Shown here in pieces: positions 39,301 to 50,100 of a stretch of DNA of 64,000 bases. How positions within the stretch are numbered: position 1 is the first letter of the stretch; each line of letters opens with the position of its first letter. The stretch comes from Nemopilema nomurai. Lineage: Eukaryota; Cnidaria; Scyphozoa; Rhizostomeae; Rhizostomatidae. The position numbers and the translations under genes are program-made. The stretch is from NCBI GenBank assembly GCA_003864495.1, contig ML133381.1, positions 1,034,415-1,098,414 on the forward strand, in the 5' to 3' direction. Below the pieces are notes generated by a model. That model searched no databases, was not told the origin of the DNA, and saw only the letters and a list, made by a program, of their open reading frames with translations.

Positions 39301-42300
39301 TTAGACGTTTATTTGCAAGATATGAGTGGTTTTCGAAGTTGCCCGTTCGTTTTACGCAAAACACAAGGCTATAGCCTTGCAAAATTGGTCAAAACTGATG
39401 GAAAATTCCGACCTTCTTTTCTACCAGTGTCTTGTAGAGCAGAACAAGGGCAACCTGTTGGTGTACTTGGTTCAGCTTTAGACGTTTATTTTGCAAGATA
39501 TGAGTGGTTTTCGAAGTTGCCCCGTTTTACGCAAAACACAAGGCTATAGCCTTGCAAAATTGGTCAAAACTGATGGAAAATTCCGACCTTCTTTTCTACC
39601 AGTGTCTTGTAGAGCAGAACAAGGGCAACCTGTTGGTGTACTTGGTTCAGCTTTAGACGTTTATTGCAAGATATGAGTGGTTTTCGAAGTTGCCCCGTTT
39701 CGTACGCAAAACACCAAGGCTATAGCCTTGCAAAATTGGTCAAAACTGATGGAAAATTCCGACCTTCTTTTCTACCAGTGTCTTGTAGAGCAGAACAAGG
39801 GCAACCTGTTGGTGTACTTGGTTCAGCTCTTAGACGTTTATTTGCAAGATATGAGTGGTTTTCGAAGTTGCCCCGTTTTACGCAAAACACAAGGCTATAG
39901 CCTTGCAAAATTGGTCAAAACTGATGGAAAATTCCGACCTTCTTTTCTACCAGTGTCTTGTAGAGCAGAACAAGGGCAACCTGTTGGTGTACTTGGTTCA
40001 GCTCTTAGACGTTTATTTGCAAGATATGAGTGGTTTTCGAAGTTGCCCCGTTTTACGCAAAACACCAAGGCTATAGCCTTGCAAAATTGGTCAAAACTGA
40101 TGGAAAATTCCGACCTTCTTTTCTACCAGTGTCTTGTAGAGCAGAACAAGGGCAACCTGTTGGTGTACTTGGTTCAGCTTTAGACGTTATTTTGCAAGAT
40201 ATGAGTGGTTTTCGAAGTTGCCCCGTTTTACGCAAAACACCAAGGCTATAGCCTTGCAAAATTGGTCAAAACTGATGGAAAATTCCGACCTTCTTTTCTA
40301 CCAGTGTCTTGTAGAGCAGAACAAGGGCAACCTGTTGGTGTACTTGGTTCAGCTTTTAGACGTTATTTGCAAGATATTAGTGGTTTTCGAAGTTGCCCGT
40401 TACCCCGTTTTACGCAAACACCAAGGCTATAGCCTTGCAAAATTGGTCAAAACTGATGGAAAATTCCGACCTTCTTTTCTACCAGTGTCTTGTAGAGCAG
40501 AACAAGGGCAACCTGTTGGTGTACTTGGTTCAGCTTTAGACGTTTATTCAAGATATGAGTGGTTTTCGAAGTTGCCCCGTTTTACGCAAAACACCAAGGC
40601 TATAGCCTTGCAAAATTGGTCAAAACTGATGGAAAATTCCGACCTTCTTCTACCAGTCTTGTAGAGCAGAACAGGGCAACCTGTGTACTTGGTTCAGCTC
40701 TTAGACGTTTATTCTGCAAGATATGAGTGGTTTTCGAAGTTGCCCCGTTTTACGCAAAACACAAGGCTATAGCCTTGCAAAATTGGTCAAAACTGATGGA
40801 AAATTCCGACCTTCTTTTCTACCAGTGCCTTGTAGAGCAGAACAAGGGCAACCTGTTGGTGTACTTGGTTCAGCTTTTAGACGTTTATTTTGCAAGATAT
40901 GAGTGGTTTTCGAAGTTGCCCCGTTTTACGCAAAACACCAAGGCTATAGCCTTGCAAAATTGGTCAAAACTGATGGAAAATTCCGACCTTCTTTTCTACC
41001 AGTGTCTTGTAGAGCAGAACAAGGGCAACCTGTTGGTGTACTTGGTTCAGCTTTAGACGTTATTTTGCAAGATATGAGTGGTTTTCGAAGTTGCCCCGTT
41101 TTACGCAAAACACAAGGCTATAGCCTTGCAAAATTGGTCAAAACTGATGGAAAATTCCGACCTTCTTTTCTACCAGTGTCTTGTAGAGCAGAACAAGGGC
41201 AACCTGTTGGTGTACTTGGTTCAGCTTTAGACGTTATTTTGCAAGATATGAGTGGTTTTCGAAGTTGCCCCGTTTTACGCAAAACACAAGGCTATAGCCT
41301 TGCAAAATTGGTCAAAACTGATGGAAAATTCCGACCTTCTTTTCTACCAGTGTCTTGTAGAGCAGAACAAGGGCAACCTGTTGGTGTACTTGGTTCAGCT
41401 CTTAGACGTTATTTGCAAGATATGAGTGGTTTTCGAAGTTGCCCCGTTTTACGCAAAACACAAGGCTATAGCCTTGCAAAATTGGTCAAAACTGATGGAA
41501 AATTCCGACCTTCTTTTCTACCAGTGTCTTGTAGAGCAGAACAAGGGCAACCTGTTGGTGTACTTGGTTCAGCTTTAGACGTTTTTTGCAAGATATGAGT
41601 GGTTTTCGAAGTTGCCCCGTTTTACGCAAAACCAAGGCTATAGCCTTGCAAAATTGGTCAAAACTGATGGAAAATTCCGACCTTCTTTTCTACCAGTGTC
41701 TTGTAGAGCAGAACAAGGGCAACCTGTTGGTGTACTTGGTTCAGCTTTAGACGTTTTTGCAAGATATGAGTGGTTTTCGAAGTTGCCCCGTTTTACGCAA
41801 AACACCAAGGCTATAGCCTTGCAAAATTGGTCAAAACTGATGGAAAATTCCGACCTTCTTTTCTACCAGTGTCTTGTAGAGCAGAACAAGGGCAACCTGT
41901 TGGTGTACTTGGTTCAGCTCTTAGACGTTATTTGCAAGATATGAGTGGTTTTCGAAGTTGCCCCGTTTTACGCAAAACACAAGGCTATAGCCTTGCAAAA
42001 TTGGTCAAAACTGATGGAAAATTCCGACCTTCTTTTCTACCAGTGTCTTGTAGAGCAGAACAAGGGCAACCTGTTGGTGTACTTGGTTCAGCTTTAGACG
42101 TTATTTGCAAGATATGAGTGGTTTTCGAAGTTGCCCCGTTTTACGCAAAACACCAAGGCTATAGCCTTGCAAAATTGGTCAAAACTGATGGAAAATTCCG
42201 ACCTTCTTTTCTACCAGTGTCTTGTAGAGCAGAACAAGGGCAACCTGTTGGTGTACTTGGTTCAGCTTTAGACGTTTTTTGCAAGATATGAGTGGTTTTC

Positions 42301-44203
42301 GAAGTTGCCCCGTTTTACGCAAAACACAAGGCTATAGCCTTGCAAAATTGGTCAAAACTGATGGAAAATTCCGACCTTCTTTTCTACCAGTGTCTTGTAG
42401 AGCAGAACAAGGGCAACCTGTTGGTGTACTTGGTTCAGCTTTAGACGTGTATTTTGCAAGATATGAGTGGTTTTCGAATTCCCGTTGCCCGTTTTACGCA
42501 AAACACAAGGCTATAGCCTTGCAAAATTGGTCAAAACTGATGGAAAATTCCGACCTTCTTTTCTACCAGTGTCTTGTAGAGCAGAACAAGGGCAACCTGT
42601 TGGTGTACTTGGTTCAGCTTTAGACGTTATTTTGCAAGATATGAGTGGTTTTCGAAGTTGCCCCGTTTTACGCAAAACACAAGGCTATAGCCTTGCAAAA
42701 TTGGTCAAAACTGATGGAAAATTCCGACCTTCTTTTCTACCAGTGTCTTGTAGAGCAGAACAAGGGCAACCTGTTGGTGTACTTGGTTCAGCTTTAGACG
42801 TTATTTTGCAAGATATGAGTGGTTTTCGAAGTTGCCCCGTTTTACGCAAAACACACAAGGCTATAGCCTTGCAAAATTGGTCAAAACTGATGGAAAATTC
42901 CGACCTTCTTTTCTACCAGTGTCTTGTAGAGCAGAACAAGGGCAACCTGTTGGTGTACTTGGTTCAGCTTTAGACGTGTATTTTGCAAGATATGAGTGGT
43001 TTTCGAAGTTGCCCCGTTTTACGCAAAACAAAGGCTATAGCCTTGCAAAATTGGTCAAAACTGATGGAAAATTCCGACCTTTTTCTACCAGTCTTGTAGA
43101 GCAGAACAAGGGCAACCTGTTGGTGTACTTAGTTCAGCTTTAGACGTTTATTTTGCAAGATATGATTGGTTTTCCAAAATGCCCCGTTTTACGCAAAACA
43201 CAAGGCTATAGCCTTGCAAAATTGGTCAAAACTGATGGAAAATTCCGACCTTCTTTTCTACCAGTGTCTTGTAGAGCAGAACAAGGGCAACCTGTTGGTG
43301 TACTTGGTTCAGCTCTTAGACGTGTTTTTTGCAAGATATGAGTGGTTTTCGAAGTTGCCCCGTTTTACGCAAAACACCAAGGCTATAGCCTTGCAAAATT
43401 GGTCAAAACTGATGGAAAATTCCGACCTTCTTTTCTACCAGTGTCTTGTAGAGCAGAACAGGGGCAACCTGTTGGTGTACTTGGTTCAGCTTTTAGACGT
43501 TATTTTGCAAGATATGAGTGGTTTTCGAAGTTGCCCCGTTTTACGCAAAACACAAGGCTATAGCCTTGCAAAATTGGTCAAAACTGATGGAAAATTCCGA
43601 CCTTCTTTTCTACCAGTGTCTTGTAGAGCAGAACAAGGGCAACCTGTTGGTGTACTTGGTTCAGCTCTTAGACGTTATTTTGCAAGATATGAGTGGTTTT
43701 GGAAGTTGCCCCGTTTTATGCAGAACCAAGGCTATAGCCTTGCAAAATTGGTCAAAACTGATGGAAAATTCCGACCTTCTTTCTACCAGTGTCTTGTAGA
43801 GCAGAACAAGGGCAACCTGTTGGTGTACTTGGTTCAGCTCTTAGACGTTTATTTTGCAAGATATGAGTGGTTTTCGAAGTTGCCCCGTTTTACGCAAAAC
43901 ACCAAGGCTATAGCCTTGCAAAATTGGTCAAAACTGATGGAAAATTCCGACCTTCTTTTCTACCAGTGTCTTGTAGAGCAGAACAAGGGCAACCTGTTGG
44001 TGTACTTGGTTCAGCTCTTAGACGTTTATTTTGCAAGATATGAGTGGTTTTCGAAGTTGCCCCGTTTTACGCAAAACAACAAAGCTATAGCCTTGCAAAA
44101 TTGGTCAAAACTGATGGAAAATTCCGACCTTCTTTTCTACCAGTGTCTTGTAGAGCAGAACAAGGGCAACCTGTTGTACTTGGTTCAGCTTTAGACGTGT
44201 TAG
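30366..44203 (+). repeat. Core satellite array, about 79 head-to-tail monomers of 175-177 bp
   Basis: The monomer consensus contains, in order, CAAGGCTATAGCCTTG, CAAAATTGGTCAAAACTGATGG, TTCCGACCTTCTTTTCTACC, TGTCTTGTAGAGCAGAACAA, GGGCAACCTGTTGGTGTACT, TGGTTCAGCTCTTAGACG, GCAAGATATGAGTGG and TTTTCGAAGTTGCCCCG. Copies up to about 33300 are more variable and mostly 177 bp. From there to about 44190 copies are nearly identical and vary mainly in short homopolymer-like spots. All copies are direct. Open frames across the array are by-products: the 177-bp variant is a multiple of three, so one + frame can stay open across several copies. There are no spacers, so this is not a CRISPR array. Copy number is estimated from total length divided by unit length. 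Confidence 0.97.
30900..33300 (+). repeat. Higher-order repeat zone within the satellite
   Basis: Two marked monomer variants recur in register. Variant A, with GCCTTCC after the palindrome core, starts at 30901, 31784, 32494 and 33200. Variant B, with TATTTCGCAA and CCCCCTTTTTACAAAAA, is at 31191, 32072 and 32785. Intervals are about 880-885 bp (five monomers) and 706-713 bp (four monomers). Blocks of four or five monomers have therefore been duplicated as units here and not elsewhere in the array. Confidence 0.75.
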
Positions 44204-45770
44204 CAGATTATATCTACAATTAAGATTGTGTTTAGCAACAGTTTAATGAGTATTGGATCATCGTAGGCCTCGTATTTCAAAAGATATTCACTTTAGCGCC
44301 TTAAATCTGACGCTAAACAAAAATCTAAGGCTATAGCTTTGCAAAATGACCTTTTTTCGACCCAAATTTTGTTTCCTCAAAATGTCGCCACACGCACTCT
44401 ATAGGCAAAGATAATGCATTTGCAACAAAAGAAACTGTTGTATCTCTGTTGATTTTTGTAATATAGGCTTTCACGTCCTTCCGACTTCGACCAAAAATCT
44501 AAAGCTATATAGCCTTGCAAAATTATCATTTTTCGACCAAAATTTCCTTGCTTCAAAATGTCGCCAGACGCGCTCTATAGGCCAAAGCAATGCATTTGCA
44601 CCAAAAGAAACTGTTGTATTTGTTTTGATTTTCGAAATAGAAGCGTTCCCCTCTTCCGATTTCGACCAAAATCTAAGGCTATAGCCTTAAAGAATGACCA
44701 TTTTTCGACCCAAATTGTTTTGCCCCAAAAAGTCGCCAGACCCGCTATATAGGCCAAAGCAAGGCATTTGCACCTAAAGAAACGGTTGTATCTGTCTTGA
44801 TTTTCGAAATAAAAGCGTTCTCGTCTTTTCGATTTCGACCAAAAATCTAAAGCTTTAGCCTTACAAAATGACAATTTTTCGATCATAATTTGTTTGCCTC
44901 AATATGTCGCCATACGCATTCCATAGGCCAAGACAATGCATTTGCACCAAAAGAAACTGTTGTATTTGTTTTAAATTTGGAAGTATAAGGGTTTGATACT
45001 TTTCGATTTCGACCAAAAATCTAAAGCTTTAGCCTTACAAAATGACAATTTTCCGACAAAAATCTGTTTGCCTCAAACTGTCGCCATACGCATTCCATAG
45101 GCCAAGACAATGCATTTGCACCAAAAGAAACTGTTGTATTTGTTTTGAATTTGGAAGTATAAGGGTTTTATACTTTTTGATTGCTACCAAAAACCTAAGG
45201 CTATAGCCTTACAAAATGACAATTTTTCGACCAAAATTTTTTTGCCTCAAGATGTCACCAGACGCACTCTATTGGCCAAGACAATGCATTTGCAATAATC
45301 GTCAATGTTTTATTTGCGTTTAATTTTGAAATATAGACGTTTTAAACTTTTTGATATTGAGGGAAAGCCTGAGGCTATAGCCTTACAAAATGAGAATCCG
45401 ATAAAAATATTTTGGGGCACAAAACCATTTTTAGATAAAATATTTCAGGTCCAAGAACAAGCTCTTTTGCTCACTACAAACCAAGATGTAGCTTTTGACT
45501 TTATCTACGATGTTTATTCGTGTTGATCCAAAGAGATGATTGTTCTCAGCTTCGTCAGTTCGACCAAAATGGCTAAAGCTTGACAAAAAGACCATTTTCA
45601 ACCAAATATTTTTGGTCTAAGAAGAAGGTCTTTTGCCCACTTCAAACAAAGATATTGCGTTTTATCTAAACTATGATGTATTTTTGTATTGGTTTCAAGG
45701 ACATGCTTGTTTTAAATTTCTTTTCAACCAAAACACCAACGCTATAGTGTATGCCCTCTTGGACTAAGAG
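44204..45770 (+). repeat. Right edge of satellite: decayed monomers of about 172-176 bp
   Basis: About nine diverged monomers with palindrome blocks near 44328, 44502, 44674, 44849, 45025, 45196, 45371, 45570 and 45737, in the same orientation as the core. They share TTTTTCGACCAAAAT, GACGCACTCTATAGGCCAA, AATGCATTTGCACCAAAAGA and AACTGTTGTATTTGTTTTGA. Similarity fades steadily outward, so the end at about 45770 is approximate. Confidence 0.85.
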
Positions 45771-47118
45771 AACTCATTTCAATCAGATGGTTTTGTTGTA
45801 TCTCTGTTTACTTATTTTTGTTCACCTTAGGGTTGTCCACAGAAGGTCGAATAATCGGTATTCACATCTGCTCTACTGTTTTGCTAGAGATTCCATACAT
45901 TTTTAGATGTCATTTTCATCGACTCCACCTTCTCACACCTCTCTGGTCACGCCAAGATGTCCTAATATCCGAATAGAAAAAACCAAAGGAATAGACAGCC
46001 CTAGTGCACTTTACAGGCAGAGAAAACGCTTGCCATTGTTTGGGTATCTTTTATTCGTCATTGCTTTAGAAATATGAGCACTTTAGCAATGATCAAAACA
46101 TGGAGCTGTCAAGGCTAAAAGTATTTCATCTGTTGAATCAGTAAAATATTTGCTTCTTACTTTAAGAGACATCAGATGTAAGAAGTTTAGAGGAGCGATG
46201 CATCGTATGCCAGTCTTAGCATGTATAAGCACGTACCTTGGCAGTCTAGACAGAACGAGGCAGGTGCTACTTTAGACAAAGCCTTAGTCTGGAAATTCGA
46301 CAAAGCCTGGAAATTAAAAAGAAAGTATAAAGTGAATTTACCTAATTTCGTTCAACCATTACTTGATCAGTTACTCCTAATTCTGTCTTCATCTTCAATG
46401 ATTTAAATCCTTTAAATTCAAATATACTATGAAATCACAAAAACATCACAATGTATGCACAGTCTCACTTTTAAGGAGAAATTATCCATCGTGACCTAAC
46501 AGAGCTTAATATGACTTGAACTTTCTAAACTTAACATCACAAAAACCTAGCTTCTTCTTCTTTTCATGGCTATTGCTAATTCCCCTTCATATTCAAATTG
46601 TTCAAGCATACAAAAATCGCGTAACATCCCTACAACCGAGATTGCAATACAGTGATCCATTCCTCTCTTTCAAATTCTAATACTTCACAGTTCACACAAA
46701 GCTTTCCTTTGCGTGGATTTAGAATAACACAAAACCGTACGAGTTCAACTCTATTAATTCTGTTCCAAAGCTGTTCATTAGATACCTTATAAATACACAT
46801 TGTGTCCCACTAACACGCTGCCCCAATGATTTGCGTCACTGTAAAAAGTACTGAAGGCCTCATTTCGAAAATCGTGTTTATAAGCATGCTACTGTCAGTC
46901 ACTCCACTGATAAACAATGCTTGATCGTAACATCGCTATATGAATGAAAATTTGTCCTTTACATTCCCAAGGGCACTGACTTTACGATACTTTGCTATGA
47001 ACAAGCACCATCCCAACTTGATGCTATGATTTCTTGAATTGAGACCGTAGCGAGGGAGGTTGTCTTACTGCAAAACTCGACCAAAGGCATGCCACCAATT
47101 ACCCACGTGACGTGCATT
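45771..47118. other. Spacer between satellite and INTS7 3' end
   Basis: About 1.35 kb with no supported exon. It should contain the INTS7 3' UTR on the - strand. No convincing polyadenylation hexamer was found close to the stop on that strand. Short open frames, for example 46221-46406, lack splice or homology support. Confidence 0.4.
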
Positions 47119-50100
47119 CTACGGCCTTGCTACAGAGCGTCGGACGGCGCCATGCTCTACTACATCGACGTAGGTGATAACTTGCGGACCAGTTTCCCAA
47201 AATGCACCATTATCGTCTTTGACGCTAGCAGCAATGAGCAGCTCGTGGTGTCCTGATGTGTTGAAAGAAAGCAGAAACTGGGAACTAAAATACTCGTTGT
47301 GGGGTTGAACCATGTCTTGGAGAATGAGATTCGTTGGCGATTTCGGCTGCAAAAAGACAAATCAGAATTAATTCCAAAGTCATAAAGCTACAGAAGTACA
47401 ACGTTAATGGTTAAGACGACTTGCAGCTATATGAAGTGGCTGCAAGCAGAACACAGAATACATTAGATCTAAGGTTTGGACAGATGACAGATGCTCTTAG
47501 TTATTGAAGACTTAGCCAGCAGCACTTACCATTAAGTACGTACTTTCACTAAAGCCACAAATGGTAACGAAAATCATCTGAAGAAAAGATTGTTGATTTG
47601 GCAAAAAAAGAAAGCCAAGGAAGCGACAAAAGTAACAAACTCACTTTGATATCGGAAGAGCTTGGCTTCGAGGCATCAATTGCTTTTACCTTAACTGTTA
47701 TGCAGGCGGAATGTATACTCCTGAAATAGTCTGCAACAAAGCAAGATGACACTTGAAAGCACGCATCAAATCCACTAAAATGACTCAGCCATCAATCATA
47801 ATACAAACAAATAAAGAAGTGCCTCTTTCAGGAAGTGGGACTTGAATACAAACATCCAAATCTACCAGAGAAGACAAGCACAAACCAATGCAGAAGCCCT
47901 CACTGTAAACTTCGCCTAATCTGTTGACTGTTTAAGTAACTAACCTGGGCTGTTGCCGCTCTCTATTAGTCCTTCGACTTTCAAAGCCAGCTGGGTGTCT
48001 GCATTAACCAACACAGGATCATGAACAGATTTTGATGATGGTGAAACTGCAAGCTAGGGACATTAAAATAATGCCAAATTAAACAAAAAACTACTAAATG
48101 TGACGAGCAGCTTAGATGTAAAAAGGATGACTTATCTAAAAAAATCTTCATGAGAGAAGAATTCGTATGATGGGTCTAGATCCCCTAAAACTGGGAAACT
48201 ACACTTGGCGTTCTTGTCCTACCTTGAATGTCATATTTTTGACGATATTGCTTACCTGTCTAACTTTCATGCAAGGTTTTAGCAAGCGTTAAAGCAAAGA
48301 ATTTTTCTGCAATTGGTCATCTCCAAGCTTGATATGCAAAACAACTTCAAACGACCCCAATATCAGCACCATAAATTCACAAAGGAACATAGACGAGTAT
48401 GCTGTTGATTGAGACAGGGTGTACATTCCAGGTTCAGGAACAAAACTGCTCGATTCTTTGAAAGCCAGAATGAAATCACTGTAGCACGCTGCTTAAAATA
48501 CCGGGAAGGAGATAACACAAACCAAAGTACCTTGATAGTTGTGAGCTGCAGGCTTCTGAAGAAGAAAGTAGGATAGGGAATGGGCGTTTCAGTTTGGGTA
48601 GCAATCGCCTGACATAGACATTGTGTTTGCTGAAATAAATAAAAACTGGTCAAAACTAACATGAAGCAATTGACATCGGTGGAAGAGTTGACGCTTAACA
48701 GTGTTCAATGCCGCAATAGGGTTCGTCAAATGATTACAGGGTGAATGGTTTCCAAATATAGCAATAAGCACAAGAGCTCTTCTTGATACGAAGCCTAGTG
48801 CAACTGTAAATAGAGTCTTTGAGTCTGTTCAAGACACCTTGTCTTAGAGACTTAAAGACTACCAGTTAGATTACTTAAACAATCACAGCAAGCATTTCTA
48901 TCAACAAAACGAATCTTTAATTTCAATCAACCTCGGGTAAAAGAATATAAAGAAACTAAAAATAACAAAATAAAAACACTTGCAATGTGGCAGACTGGGC
49001 TGTCCTTCACTTGGGTTGCAAGGCTCTACAAAGCAATCAAAAGTAGTGCAATTAAAGTGATACCATTTATCAAAGTAGTTTCATTTTAAGACTTCCCCAA
49101 GGGCCGAAATCTAATAGAAGATCAAATGGGAGAGCTTACCTCAACAATTTCAATTATATTTTGATTCATCGAAGTGAGTGCTTGAATGTGACGATGGCTC
49201 CTTGAGCTCCGACTTTTAACTAACGAATTTGTCAACTCCGATGACAACACGCTGCAAAACGGAGGCAAGTTTAAGAAGAGAAGGATTCCGTTTGCATAAA
49301 AACTGGAGTGAAACAAATCGACAACATGATTCAACATTGGATGAAAAAGTTTGCGTACCTTCCTTCTCTTCGATTCAGAATCAATTTTTCGATGCTGTAC
49401 ACAAGCAGATAACAGCTCTCCTGTAATCTAAAATCGAGTCAAGGATTGCTTCCCTGAAGGCAGCAAATCTGATGGTAAATATGTGATGAATAACAAATGC
49501 ACTTTTGTAGGGCTATAGACTAACTAACATCTGAAAAGAAGAACGGAAAATAATGTGTGAACTAGCACTATGAATATACAATAACAAAGATTGTTTACAA
49601 CGAATGTTGTTTCATTCAACGATGTGCTCCCTTGAGACGCACAAGCCCCTATAGGCTGAAAAAGATACGCTTGAATGACCTCGAGTGTGAACGGGTCGGC
49701 GTTGAATGACATTCGGTACAAACTCCCCAGTCCATTGGCAACGGAGGCAAACGACTTCACACAAGACTGAAACTGAAACCGAAGGCAAACATCAGAAAAT
49801 AAACAGAGTACATATTGGTGTGTTTAAAAATAAAAAAATGCGGACACATCACGGCTACAAATTTTGGTATCGTAAAAAATTGCCGGGCATATTAATTTCA
49901 AGCTAAAACGTGAAGGTGCATCCATATTGTTTCAAGTAATTCGTCGTAAAACAGAACTGCTCCGTTTTATACGGTTCTCTGTCTTCAAACCACGACGAAT
50001 CTCATTCACTAAGAGAATCTTTAATGTCCCAATGACTGGTTTTGCATTAGCCACAGAAATCATGGCAGTTTCCAAAAACAGACGAAAAAATGAGCCACGG

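Noticed and set aside
30387..44194. Many overlapping open frames on both strands of the array as protein-coding genes
   Set aside because: They are the same repeat translated in different frames. Single-base length changes switch the frame every few units, and no start, splice or homology evidence exists.
30366..44203. CRISPR array
   Set aside because: Units of about 176 bp abut with no unique spacers, the context is eukaryotic, and all variation is point or indel change within the unit. It is satellite DNA.
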